In this document: positions 32,254 through 40,240 of the stretch, piece by piece
Position numbering within the stretch: the stretch's first letter is position 1
Layout: the number at the start of each line of letters is the position of its first letter
Source of the DNA: a virus
DNA length: 64,000 bases
Virus record (IMG/VR): IMGVR_UViG_3300025674_000024
Span: 1 to 64,000 of that record
Direction: 5' to 3' (one strand)
Made by a program: the position numbers and the translations under genes
Notes under the pieces: model-generated
The model's input: only the letters and a program-made list of their open reading frames with translations
What the model was told of the DNA's origin: nothing
The model's database searches: none

Positions 32254-33068
32254 TAGTCTTCGTACCTGCTAAGGATTTTGCCGATCACGGAGTTTCTCAC
32301 TACATCTTCTCGTGTAAACCTCACTCGAGCCACTTCATCAATGTTTGCCAACCGGTGATAAGCGTCTAAGAGGCCGTTGTCTGAGTTGAAAACCTCAAGA
32401 TCAACCTGCTTAGTATCACCAGTGACTACAACTCTAGAGTTTTCAGAAACTCGAGTCAAAACAGTCTTGACATTATGGATAGTACTGTTTTGAGCCTCAT
32501 CAAAGATGATTAGACTATCCGCAAAGCTTCGTCCTCGAATGTCCTCCAGCAGGATTGGCTCAATGAGTTTCTTGTTCATTAGGTACTCAGCTGCACCCTG
32601 AGAGCGCATGATCACTGAGAGATTATCAAACACCGGACCTACTAACGGGGCCATCTTTTCTTCCATAGTTCCAGGAAGAGCACCACGGCCTCTTTGGTGC
32701 ATAACTCCAACGTCAGAACGAAGGTAGAACACCTTATTGATCAAGTTTTTCCTGAGTGCCTCAAGTCCCCAGTGAAGAGCGACAAGAGTTTTACCAACTC
32801 CACTTGGACCAACGGCTATGGTCACAGTATGGTGGTTGATTGCTTCCCACAGATCATCTTGACGGTCAGTCAGAGGATTGAACGGGAGCAGATCCATCGT
32901 GTTGCGGTGGACGTCGCTCAACATCGCAGCTTCTCGGGCCCGACGTTCTTTACGACGCTCTTTGCAGGCTGGCATTATGTTAACGGAATTGAAGGTTTGG
33001 GTGTCGACTCGGACAACTCTTAGGCGATCATGCGAATCACCTCCATTCCCGCTTGATGTAGTATCCAT
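32253..33068 (-). CDS. phoH: PhoH-like P-loop ATPase
   Basis: The 271-residue protein has Walker A GPSGVGKT (87-94) and Walker B LIIFDEAQN (about 186-194). The rest of the PhoH pattern is present: RSDVGVMHQRGRGALPGTME, ARVRFTREDVVRN. PhoH proteins are ATPases with RNA-related roles; the exact phage function is unsettled, although they are a common marker in marine and cyanobacterial phages. A GGGTAAAACTC motif lies 25 nt upstream and a GAGAGGACAC element before that. The N-terminal ~40 residues are variable. Confidence 0.92.
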   Translation of the reverse strand: MDTTSSGNGGDSHDRLRVVRVDTQTFNSVNIMPACKERRKERRAREAAMLSDVHRNTMDLLPFNPLTDRQDDLWEAINHHTVTIAVGPSGVGKTLVALHWGLEALRKNLINKVFYLRSDVGVMHQRGRGALPGTMEEKMAPLVGPVFDNLSVIMRSQGAAEYLMNKKLIEPILLEDIRGRSFADSLIIFDEAQNSTIHNVKTVLTRVSENSRVVVTGDTKQVDLEVFNSDNGLLDAYHRLANIDEVARVRFTREDVVRNSVIGKILSRYED

Positions 33069-33093
33069 GGCTCGAGAGCTTTGGACTCGAGAG

Positions 33094-33101
33094 TTTTACC
33101 C
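33094..33101 (-). promoter_or_regulatory. Putative phage promoter element GGGTAAAA before phoH
   Basis: On the minus strand CTCTCCGGGTAAAACTCTCG lies 25 nt before the phoH ATG, in the 94-bp gap after terL. The core GGGTAAAACTC is identical to that of the plus-strand unit at 3080-3090. Confidence 0.6.
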
Positions 33102-33122
33102 GGAGAGTCCGTGAGGAGAGTA

Positions 33123-33164
33123 AGAGAGCCGTAAGTGTCCTCTCCTCACAGTGTCCTCTCTCCT
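33123..33164 (-). repeat. Duplicated GAGAGGACAC element (copy 2)
   Basis: On the minus strand GAGAGAGGACACTG, then AGAGGACAC and GGCTCTCT appear in the same order as at 2996-3040 (plus). It begins at the terL stop and is followed by the phoH promoter-like motif. Both copies are therefore oriented toward the gene they precede. Confidence 0.5.
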
Positions 33165-34851
33165 AGTCAATGCCTACATCGTAACGTATATCCTGTCTCC
33201 CTCCTCTCCCCTTACCGAAGAATAGGCTGCTCTCCGCAGGTGTGAGCAACTCTCTCCTCCTCCCAGTCTTCATCTCTCCGAACTCTTTCATCAGATCTTT
33301 ACGACCCGAGCTCCTGCCTAAGCTACTCCTCAGAGCGTCGTTAAGCTCCGCTCCTCCCCCGTCAAGATGGAACATGTAGTAGGTACACGCCCAGACGACG
33401 GAGTCTGTACGGTCATCATGAGGGACGTGAGGGAACGCTGTGAGTTCCTTGATGAAGTCCTGAACCCACGCCCCATCTACGAACTTCACTCGTTTGGCTT
33501 CAAAGAGCGGGCATATCGTCTGGAGTCGGATCGTCTTGGACTTCAGAGGCTTAAACGGATGGACTTGGATCTTGCTCTCGCGTTCCAGCACCTGAATGAG
33601 TGATTGCCCAGAAGCGGCTTGCTCGATCGTCATGAAGCGTGCGCCATAATACTTCTGAGTCTGCTCCACCATGGCCATGAGGTCTGGGAATCCCCATCTC
33701 CCGTGCACAAGCTCTCGGATGTAGATGTTGTCAGGATCTTTGCGACTAAATCCCGCTACGCATATCACACTCTCGTCAGCCTGTTGCCTCTCGGAGAACG
33801 CCGTGTCGAGTGATAGGTAGGTGATGTCAAACTCCGGACACTCGTCTGGGTCTATGACTTGGACCCACCCGGCCTTGACAATAGAGCCTTCCTGAGCCGT
33901 CGGAGTCCCTTGGTACAACGCGGCGAACTTACTGCTTCCCATCGCGCGCTTTTGCGACAAGAGCATGTCCGTCGTGAAGACGGGGTTTGATGGCCAGTGA
34001 GACTCTCCGTTCTTACGGCCTAGAGGGTCTGTAGACTCGTTCTCGCAGATCCCGGGGATGTTGATCCAACGCCAGCCCGTCGGATTCTCCACCTCATCAT
34101 ACATCCCGTCGCCGTCCATGAGAATCCCGTGAAGGTCTCTTTCATGGAAGCGCGTGCCGATGAGTATTTGCGCCCAGCGGTTGGTGCGGCGTGTGGAAGC
34201 TTGTTCACCCCAGAAAGTCTCAAGACCTTCTAAAGCGGCTCTAGAATCAGACCCCTTCAGTGGGTCATCAATAACGAGGGCCCCAACTCCGGGACTGTCC
34301 ATCGCAGGTGTACCCGCCGTGAAGCCTGTAAGAACTCCTCCCACTGAAGTAGCTAGGATGTATCCCCCTCCTCTTATCCCATACTTTTCATCTGGGATAA
34401 AGCCCTGCCACTCTGGGAATACTTTCGTAAAATATTTATGCCTTAAGTACCCAAAGATCCCTCTATGAAACTTGTTGGAGAGCTGCTGCCCGTACGAAGC
34501 AATGATGTGCTGGGTCTGTTGATCTCTCCCAAGTAGCCATGCTACAAAGAGTTGAGAGAGCATAGACTTCCCAGAACGAGGCGGGCAAGAAACGATAAAG
34601 CGTTGATAGCGCCATTCCGCCACATCTTCAAACCCAGAAGCTATGATTTCATGAAATGGCTCCACCACTAACTTCCCATCAAGCATAAGATCAGAGAAGG
34701 CTAAAAAGCAACTTCTTGCTGCTCTATACTTATAGTCTAAGATGATACTTTTCGGGGCCTCCATGACCGTGAGTTCTTGGAGCCCTCTCTTATAGACTCT
34801 CCAGGAAGAAAACTCTTCTAGTTGAGAGACATGGCTAATGATAGGCCTCAT
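33163..34851 (-). CDS. terL: Terminase large subunit
   Basis: TerL is the ATP-driven DNA packaging motor and nuclease. The 562-residue protein has Walker A CPPRSGKS (89-96), Walker B ALVIDDPLKG, and a motif III-type region after it. The C-terminal RNase H-like nuclease acids are in YLSLDTAFSE and FMTIEQAASG. The length is normal, with no intein or intron visible. A GIY-YIG gene sits 2 bp upstream, separating it from the likely small subunit. Confidence 0.93.
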   Translation of the reverse strand: MRPIISHVSQLEEFSSWRVYKRGLQELTVMEAPKSIILDYKYRAARSCFLAFSDLMLDGKLVVEPFHEIIASGFEDVAEWRYQRFIVSCPPRSGKSMLSQLFVAWLLGRDQQTQHIIASYGQQLSNKFHRGIFGYLRHKYFTKVFPEWQGFIPDEKYGIRGGGYILATSVGGVLTGFTAGTPAMDSPGVGALVIDDPLKGSDSRAALEGLETFWGEQASTRRTNRWAQILIGTRFHERDLHGILMDGDGMYDEVENPTGWRWINIPGICENESTDPLGRKNGESHWPSNPVFTTDMLLSQKRAMGSSKFAALYQGTPTAQEGSIVKAGWVQVIDPDECPEFDITYLSLDTAFSERQQADESVICVAGFSRKDPDNIYIRELVHGRWGFPDLMAMVEQTQKYYGARFMTIEQAASGQSLIQVLERESKIQVHPFKPLKSKTIRLQTICPLFEAKRVKFVDGAWVQDFIKELTAFPHVPHDDRTDSVVWACTYYMFHLDGGGAELNDALRSSLGRSSGRKDLMKEFGEMKTGRRRELLTPAESSLFFGKGRGGRQDIRYDVGID

Positions 34852-34853
34852 CT

Positions 34854-35456
34854 TTATCTTGGGTTCGTGTACCCACCTCTTTGAACTCCGTAATGGAGAT
34901 GATATTCTTTAAAAGTCTCCGAAAGGCTGTCCGCTGGGATCCTCTCCCCGTCTATCAATACGCCGTATCTTGTCAGTCTTCCCTTCCTACGGAAGTACTC
35001 CCAATCTCCGTAGATTTGAAGCTTTTTCTCTTTTTGTATCTTACGGCTTTTATCCGCATTTCTTCTGCATGCTTCTCTCTTCCTTTCCGTCCACACTTTA
35101 CCAGAGGCCTTAGCAGCTTTTGTCATATGACCGGGAATAGAAGCTGTCTTAAGCCCTCCCTTTCTCCCAGCTTCTCTAATGACTGCAAGAGAATAGAAGC
35201 CTCCGCAATTCTCGTTCAAGCACAGAGGATTGTTCAAATGAGGCTTTATCAGCTCTGTCTCAGCTTTTCTTGCATCTTCCCAAGATGAAAAGACTTTTAG
35301 AATCTCTTTTTGTGGGACATATTCATCCCACTTTGCCCTATGAGTTATAGGACTGCCCCAATACTCTTCATCAAAGAATTTCTCTTTATGAACACCGAAG
35401 TAAAAGTAGTCTGAGCCAACAAATGTGATTTTGTACGTGTAGATTCTAGGCTCCAT
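34854..35456 (-). CDS. GIY-YIG homing endonuclease (Seg-like)
   Basis: The 200-residue protein begins MEPRIYTYKITFVGSDYFYF and continues GVHK...YWGSPITHRAKW. This is a GIY-YIG domain of the phage Seg type in which YIG is replaced by YFG. A SSWEDARKAETELI helix and basic repeats follow (GGLKTASIPGHMTKAAKASG, KREACRRNADKSRKIQKEKK) of the NUMOD3 kind. It is inserted between the small-terminase candidate (1-bp overlap) and terL (2-bp gap), so it is translationally linked to packaging genes. Confidence 0.85.
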   Translation of the reverse strand: MEPRIYTYKITFVGSDYFYFGVHKEKFFDEEYWGSPITHRAKWDEYVPQKEILKVFSSWEDARKAETELIKPHLNNPLCLNENCGGFYSLAVIREAGRKGGLKTASIPGHMTKAAKASGKVWTERKREACRRNADKSRKIQKEKKLQIYGDWEYFRRKGRLTRYGVLIDGERIPADSLSETFKEYHLHYGVQRGGYTNPR

Positions 35457-35752
35457 CAGTCTTCTTTGGCGTTACCTTGGGAAAGTTTCTTAATAAGTTC
35501 ATCGACACGTCCACTATATTCTTTAGCGAGCTCTTTTTCCTGCTTAGACTCTGTCTCTTGAATAGAGATTATATCACTAAGGAGATCTCGATGAGCTTTG
35601 AGACTTGAGTTAAATACTTGCACGAGGTCCCTTAACGGAGCCTCACCCATCGTAGCTTCGATGTCTCCGAGAGCTTGCTCCGCGACCTTGAGGACTTTTT
35701 CGGCCAGCTTGGACTTTTGAGCGATGATCCGCTCGTTACGATCTTCAGCCAT
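35456..35752 (-). CDS. Small terminase subunit candidate
   Basis: The 98-residue protein is almost entirely helical and charged (SKLAEKVLKVAEQALGDIEA, FNSSLKAHRDLLSDIISIQE). The position before terL (apart from a mobile GIY-YIG gene) and the helical oligomerisation-like character fit a terminase small subunit or a packaging regulator. No helix-turn-helix is clear. Identity rests mainly on context. Confidence 0.5.
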   Translation of the reverse strand: MAEDRNERIIAQKSKLAEKVLKVAEQALGDIEATMGEAPLRDLVQVFNSSLKAHRDLLSDIISIQETESKQEKELAKEYSGRVDELIKKLSQGNAKED

Positions 35753-35753
35753 G

Positions 35754-35930
35754 TTAGAAACTTCTCCTGCAGCGGGAGCACCCGCGGCCTCTCGTGTTAG
35801 CGTTGTTTCGCACCGTAGTGGGTGGGCTGTGGATCTGCTTCAAGAGCGCCTGCGCTTTCTGCCTGTCACCGTTGTGAAGCGCTCTGTAGTACTCCTTCCA
35901 AAGAAGATCACGCCTAGACGGGTCAATCAT
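35754..35930 (-). CDS. Small zinc-ribbon-tailed protein, 58 aa
   Basis: With the start at MIDPSRRDLLWKEYYRALHN (ATG 35930, 8-bp overlap with the preceding gene) the product is 58 residues. It has a tetratricopeptide-like helix pair (GDRQKAQALLKQI) and ends GRGCSRCRRSF with a CxxC. The longer frame to 36005 would overlap upstream coding sequence. The function is unknown. Confidence 0.6.
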   Translation of the reverse strand: MIDPSRRDLLWKEYYRALHNGDRQKAQALLKQIHSPPTTVRNNANTRGRGCSRCRRSF

Positions 35931-36141
35931 AGCTCTCCTCCTCTTGGTCCATGGTCCCGTAGATCGCGTCAAGCAGTTCGGACAAGGCAGTCTCCTCGTC
36001 CTCAAACTTATCGAGGAAGGATTCTGGGACTTGCTGTGACAGAAGTCGTATGTGCGTCTTCTTAAGCCGCCTGTACTTTTCAGCGTCGATCTGGGAACTG
36101 AAGTCGGAGAGATCCACTCCCGCCCCTGCTACTATGCGCAT
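35923..36141 (-). CDS. Small helical acidic protein, 72 aa
   Basis: The 72-residue protein (MRIVAGAGVDLSDFSSQIDA) is helical with an acidic C-terminus (DAIYGTMDQEEESYD). A GGGGTAAAAG stretch overlaps the stop of the previous gene only 7 nt upstream, probably fortuitous as a promoter here. It lies with two other small genes in front of terL and could be a packaging accessory. No motif supports that. Confidence 0.6.
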   Translation of the reverse strand: MRIVAGAGVDLSDFSSQIDAEKYRRLKKTHIRLLSQQVPESFLDKFEDEETALSELLDAIYGTMDQEEESYD

Positions 36142-36150
36142 GGTGGACTT

Positions 36151-37347
36151 TTACCCCTCTCCGGTGCCGTACTCCTCGAGAGTCTCTTCCTCGGAGATTC
36201 CTGGTAGGTACTGGTCCGGGCGGAAGAACTGGAACTCGCTGGCCTTGATCCAAGCTCTCCCCAGAGGGGTGTTACCTACTCTTATGTAGGTCTCTCCTTC
36301 TATTGTCAGCTTTACTCCTGCGGAAGCTGGGAAGATGGCTCCGTACTTCACGCGAGCGGTAGCGGTGTCCGGGTCGGAGGGGTCGGTGTACAGCAGAGCC
36401 TGCTGAGTGATCACCTGGCCGTAAGCTGTGACTGGGAGGCTCGAAGCTGAGAACTCCTCGGTGTTTCCGGGAGTCTCTGGAACGTAACTCTCTCCCAAGA
36501 TGCGAATCAGACCGTTAGTCAACTGCAGCAAGCGGTTACCCGTGTCCACGCCGAAGTAAGAGCGGATGGAGTTCCCATCTGAGTCCTTAATGCTGATGAC
36601 CTCGAAGCGTCCACTCGTATCGAGAGTCCCAGTCGGAACCTTCACGTACTTCGCGTCGATTTCCGCTTTGGTCATAAAGACCTGAGAAGGATCCCACTTG
36701 TAGACCAAGTCTCCGTCGTCGTTGAAAAGCACACCGCTGTAGGACGGATCGTAGTCGATTGTATCGTTGGGGGGAGGTAGCACCGGGTCGAGGATGATGC
36801 TGTCTCGTACAGCTTGCCCGGGTTGCAGAGTGGCAAGAACGTTCTGCGGGAAGAGCTTAGAGCAGTCCCCCCGAGCGACGCATGGGTCGATGGCGATACC
36901 GCGGTAGTAGTCCTGCACTACGATCTGCCACACTTGCGTGTAGGTGTAGTGCGAGGAGTCTGTGAGTCCGGTGAAACTTTCTCTTACAAGGTGAAAGGGT
37001 TCGACGATTTCTACGCCCGTGTTACAGGGGACTGTGTTAACCAGAGTCTCGTGACTGGCCGCGAGCAATTGCACGGCAAAGTCGTGCCCTGACTGAGAGA
37101 GATACGATTGGGAAGCGATATTGACCTCGAATGTCATCGTGCGCTCCATGGTCAGAGGAGCCTGACGAATCGTCTGCACGGAGGAACCCGTATAGCGCAC
37201 CACCATCGAGTTCACCATTTGGAGGATGCCCTCCTCGTCAGAGACGTCCGCGAGTCTTACCACATTGACACCGAGGGGAACGAGAGTGGAGGACAAGAGC
37301 GCGTTGGACATGTAGCGCTCGATCTTCGTAATGCTGTCTAATCGCAT
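36151..37347 (-). CDS. Gp37/DUF1834-like tail completion protein with C-terminal extension
   Basis: The first ~140 residues (TKIERYMSNALLSSTLVPLG; VVRYTGSSV; ERTMTFEVNIASQSY; YTQVWQIVVQDYY) match the pattern of the Mu gp37/DUF1834 family. That family acts at the head-tail joining end of the tail. About 250 additional residues contain the fibre-like MTKAEIDAKYVKVPTGTLDT and beta-rich segments, so the protein (398 aa) is a fusion or long version. It starts by TAATG overlap with the frameshifted gene. Confidence 0.6.
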   Translation of the reverse strand: MRLDSITKIERYMSNALLSSTLVPLGVNVVRLADVSDEEGILQMVNSMVVRYTGSSVQTIRQAPLTMERTMTFEVNIASQSYLSQSGHDFAVQLLAASHETLVNTVPCNTGVEIVEPFHLVRESFTGLTDSSHYTYTQVWQIVVQDYYRGIAIDPCVARGDCSKLFPQNVLATLQPGQAVRDSIILDPVLPPPNDTIDYDPSYSGVLFNDDGDLVYKWDPSQVFMTKAEIDAKYVKVPTGTLDTSGRFEVISIKDSDGNSIRSYFGVDTGNRLLQLTNGLIRILGESYVPETPGNTEEFSASSLPVTAYGQVITQQALLYTDPSDPDTATARVKYGAIFPASAGVKLTIEGETYIRVGNTPLGRAWIKASEFQFFRPDQYLPGISEEETLEEYGTGEG

Positions 37348-37681
37348 TAGACTTTGCGCTCCATCATCATGGTGTTGTACACCCTGCCCGTCTTGTTGTT
37401 GCGAATGGTGAGAGCGTCCTCTTCCTCGACCAGGGCATAGTCCCTGCGGTCATTCTTATGTAGCTCAGGTTGATATAGTCATGTGCAGGGATCTCCAGGC
37501 CGGTAAGCGTGGGGATCGGGTTGCCGCTATCGTTTTTAATTTCAACGCCATCAGCAGTCACGCTTAGCGTCGCGCTGCCGATATTTACCGGAAGGGGATC
37601 TGCGGTCGAGGCGATCTTAGCGTCCCCGCTCCCGTCGACGAAGCTGATAAGACGGTTTGATACGAATCTGGGCTCTGACAT
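37347..37681 (-). CDS. Virion protein with RNNKTG module; apparent frameshift
   Basis: The frame from 37681 encodes MSEPRFVSNRLISFVDGSGD and continues to IPAHDYINLSY. There it runs into an unrelated tail (IRMTAGTMPWSRKRTL) ending at 37367. In another frame the overlapping DNA encodes ELHKNDRRDYALVEEEDALT followed by IRNNKTGRVYNTMMMERKV, ending at TAA 37347-37349. This is clearly the C-terminal module of the 10325 and 12398 genes. The joined product would be about 111 aa. The shift lies near 37462-37470 and may be a mutation, a sequencing error or programmed. Confidence 0.65.
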
Positions 37682-38079
37682 TAGACTACAGCACGGATGG
37701 ATGAGATGGCGGAACCGGAAACTTTGTAAAGTCCCCCTGTAGGAACGCCACCGGCTATCGCAGCGGCCTGATCAGCATATTCGGTAAGTTCGCTGACGAG
37801 AGCGTCCACGACAGCGTCGGAATCAAGAGAGGAAGCGACAGGAGGGACAGTAGCCGTGACCCACGCTCCCTGATAATAGACGTAGAGTTCTCCGGTGTCG
37901 GAATCCCACCACAAGTATCCGGCTTGAGGAGCTGTAGGAGGGAGAGAGTTGATGTAGACCGGAGGAGAGACTTCCGCGGAAGCTACCGCCTCCCAGGAAG
38001 TTCCGTTCCACTTCCAGGACTGGTCTCCGACCGTGTAGATCTGGTTGAGAGTGGGGGATGTGGGGAAAGAGAGTGCCAT
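37681..38079 (-). CDS. Small virion-associated protein, 132 aa
   Basis: The product starts MALSFPTSPTLNQIYTVGDQ and has SWKWNGTSWEAV and YLWWDSDTGELYVYYQGAWV. These WNGTSW/DTGELYVYY patterns are frequent in phage fibre and neck proteins that form small beta units. The C-terminus is helical and then variable. It overlaps neighbours by 1 bp (37681) and lies 2 bp after the gp36-like gene. A structural role is inferred. Confidence 0.65.
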   Translation of the reverse strand: MALSFPTSPTLNQIYTVGDQSWKWNGTSWEAVASAEVSPPVYINSLPPTAPQAGYLWWDSDTGELYVYYQGAWVTATVPPVASSLDSDAVVDALVSELTEYADQAAAIAGGVPTGGLYKVSGSAISSIRAVV

Positions 38080-38081
38080 TG

Positions 38082-39122
38082 TCAGGAGCTAGAGGAGTTG
38101 CCAGATGTGATAATAGCGCCGTCGTCCGCGGGTTGCTGAGGGAGGTAGGCCTCGTCCCCGAAATCACCCCAGTTCGGCTCATCGTTGTTGTTCTCAGCGT
38201 TGAAGAAGTCCCAACGGTAGTCCGGCACGCGATCGCCGCCGGTGTCGCTCCACCAGCCGCTGAGTCCCTTGCCGCTGACGCCGTTGTAGTATTGTGGGGT
38301 GCGCCAAGAACGGAGGAGTCCCGCTCTAGAATTGATCGCCATCTCCCCGTCCGGACGGACGGCGGGGTTGTAAGTGGTGGCGGCCTCGAGCTCCTTGATC
38401 GCTCTCTCGTAGTCCTTTAAGATGTCCTCCCGGCGTCTCACCGTGTCGAGGTAGTACCTCGCGATGATCAGAGAGGTTCGGCGACGGTTGGAGCTGACGA
38501 GCAGCTTCCCCGCTTTGGTGGACTGGTTGATGTAAGAGTCGATCAGCGCGCAAGCGTCCTGGATCGCCATCTCCAGACGTACGACGTTCGGTTGAGCGGC
38601 GTCCGCATCGTCAATGTTTGTGATCTGGATCGCTTCCTTCAGTCCGTAGGCCATGATGAAGTCGTCCGAAGTTGCCGATCTTGGGTCCGCGGAACGATCT
38701 CGCCGAGAGTAAGCTTCTCCGCTCGCGTAAGCACCGAGGTTGGACATCTCATTCCAACCTAGTTGCTCCTCAGCCGGCTTCTGAAGATTCTTTGCTTGGA
38801 CCTTAAAGAACGCGCGAACCGCATTACGACGGATCGTAGCGACGGAGGCACCAGACCTGACTGGGGCTCTGAGAGCTCGGTTAATGTCCGTAGGAGGAGT
38901 GTAGTTGACGAAGACCTTGTCACCCAGCTTAACGTTCTTCCCGAACGTGAGAGTGATCTCGTTCGTCTCAGAGTAGGCTCGGTCGGTTACTGGGATCTTC
39001 CCGTAGTTGATCGTGAAAGACGTGACTGGCACATCAATCGTATCGTCCAGAGTCTGATCAAAGACGAGAACGCCCTTGGACTGCTCCTTTATGGTAAACT
39101 CGAGTAGCTGCGGTGCCGCCAT
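38082..39122 (-). CDS. gp36/DUF1320-like head-tail connector with extra domains
   Basis: The 346-residue protein has an N-terminal beta domain (KEQSKGVLVFDQTLDDTIDV...). A middle helical domain (YGLKEAIQITNIDDADAAQP, VRLEMAIQDACALIDSYINQ, IARYYLDTVRRREDILKDYE) matches the gp36/DUF1320 adaptor that joins portal and neck. A C-terminal Gly/Asn/Asp-rich tail follows. The usual family length is ~140 residues, so both ends are additions. Its position near DUF1834 and tail genes agrees with a connector role. Confidence 0.7.
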   Translation of the reverse strand: MAAPQLLEFTIKEQSKGVLVFDQTLDDTIDVPVTSFTINYGKIPVTDRAYSETNEITLTFGKNVKLGDKVFVNYTPPTDINRALRAPVRSGASVATIRRNAVRAFFKVQAKNLQKPAEEQLGWNEMSNLGAYASGEAYSRRDRSADPRSATSDDFIMAYGLKEAIQITNIDDADAAQPNVVRLEMAIQDACALIDSYINQSTKAGKLLVSSNRRRTSLIIARYYLDTVRRREDILKDYERAIKELEAATTYNPAVRPDGEMAINSRAGLLRSWRTPQYYNGVSGKGLSGWWSDTGGDRVPDYRWDFFNAENNNDEPNWGDFGDEAYLPQQPADDGAIITSGNSSSS

Positions 39123-39125
39123 GTC

Positions 39126-39707
39126 TTACAGGTGGATGTGCAGGTAGGGATCTCCCTTGTAGTCGGGATTGAAGCCCAGGGAGGTCCAGAAAGCGTGAGG
39201 AGGATCTAGGACTCTGATTTCCGTGATGTCTCCCGGAACCTGCCCAAGGAGAGTCTTCACACCCATGAGGATTGGAGCGTCGTCTCCCCAGTTGAGGTGT
39301 TCCCAGTTGGTGATCGTAAGGACACCGTTGAAGGTTTCGTAAGAGACAGAGCCTAGGAGGACACCAGGAGGAACGTCATCGTTCTGAGTGGTGATCCGAG
39401 TGAGTTCAATGAAGTCCTCGTCAGGGTCCGTGACGGCATCAGACGTGGCTGGGTCAGTCCCGAGGAGGCCGATAGGCTGGAGGATAGAGCTGAGTATCCC
39501 CGGAAAAGATTCCAGAGAGTCGTACACGAGAACGGTAACGAATTTTCTCTCCAGAGTCTCGGTTCCGACGGTCTCAAATAGGGTGTCCTCGGACAGGGCG
39601 TAGGTCCAAGACTTGGGATTGTACGGCTTAGGACCCTCATCACCGATCTCTTCCCACCAAGAAACCTTTCGGGTAGTCGTATCGTCGGGATCGTAAGTCA
39701 ACATCAA
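39126..39707 (-). CDS. Hypothetical protein, acetyltransferase-like C-terminus
   Basis: The 193-residue protein has mixed alpha/beta sequence and ends TEIRVLDPPHAFWTSLGFNP. It recalls the final strand-helix of GNAT acetyltransferases (FWxSLGF), but the acetyl-CoA loop is not evident. An alternative is a tail or baseplate part. It overlaps the next upstream gene by 4 bp. The call is weak. Confidence 0.6.
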   Translation of the reverse strand: MMLTYDPDDTTTRKVSWWEEIGDEGPKPYNPKSWTYALSEDTLFETVGTETLERKFVTVLVYDSLESFPGILSSILQPIGLLGTDPATSDAVTDPDEDFIELTRITTQNDDVPPGVLLGSVSYETFNGVLTITNWEHLNWGDDAPILMGVKTLLGQVPGDITEIRVLDPPHAFWTSLGFNPDYKGDPYLHIHL

Positions 39708-39937
39708 AATGTCCCCAACTCAACCGTGTATCTCGTGGTGAGAAGAAGATCCTGAGTTTCTTCTTGCACTTCCGGATTGTAGTATTCAGTGAATACTTGA
39801 GCCGGATCGGGCGGCTTTACGAGAAAAGTTGGGTAGGTCTTACGAATCTCCGCCAAAAGCCCATTCACAAGATCAGCGTTTCCCAGGCTTCTCGCCCGAA
39901 AGTACTGAAATGTCAGAGCTTGGACGGAAATTCCCAT
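39704..39937 (-). CDS. Small tail-region protein, 77 aa
   Basis: The start at ATG 39937 follows AAGGAAGGA and a GGGTAAAAC motif 23 nt upstream; a longer frame to 40069 would overlap the neighbour and the promoter. The product (MGISVQALTFQYFRARSLGN) is short, helical at first and aromatic-rich. No motif is recognised. It sits between baseplate-spike and connector genes. Confidence 0.65.
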   Translation of the reverse strand: MGISVQALTFQYFRARSLGNADLVNGLLAEIRKTYPTFLVKPPDPAQVFTEYYNPEVQEETQDLLLTTRYTVELGTF

Positions 39938-39960
39938 GTTGACTATCCTTCCTTTGTGTG

Positions 39961-39968
39961 TTTTACCC
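39961..39968 (-). promoter_or_regulatory. Putative phage promoter element GGGTAAAA
   Basis: On the minus strand TACTGAGGGTAAAACACAC overlaps the stop region of the 89-aa gene and lies 23 nt before the 39937 start, which has a good Shine-Dalgarno in between. Confidence 0.55.
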
Positions 39969-40238
39969 TCAGTAAACCGCAAGAACGAGATGGGGTCCAG
40001 AAATTGTTTGTATGACTGTTGGAACAAAAGTTTGTCCCCCAACACCAATGGCGGCGGGAATGATCTCACATGAAGTTTTTACTGTGAGAGATCCATTGAT
40101 GGTTACGTCTTTACAAAAAATTGTCGATCTAGCTTGTTCTTTTACTGTTGGAGCGCCAGGCACCGAACTTCCGCATCCTAATTCATCATTAGTGTTAAAT
40201 TGCGGCGTATTGAACTTGTTTCCATTAATTGAAGACAT
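39969..40238 (-). CDS. Small virion protein candidate, 89 aa
   Basis: The 89-residue protein (MSSINGNKFNTPQFNTNDEL) is polar, with three cysteines and a segment CKDVTINGSLTVKTSCEIIP. The beta-repeat TINGSLTV resembles fibre or spike repeats. It follows the baseplate-spike gene by 2 bp, so a distal spike or tip role is possible. Confidence 0.6.
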   Translation of the reverse strand: MSSINGNKFNTPQFNTNDELGCGSSVPGAPTVKEQARSTIFCKDVTINGSLTVKTSCEIIPAAIGVGGQTFVPTVIQTISGPHLVLAVY

Positions 40239-40240
40239 AG

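Noticed and set aside
36147-36156. GGGGTAAAAG before the 72-aa gene
   Set aside because: It overlaps a stop codon and lies only 7 nt from the next start, too close to act like the other promoter motifs.
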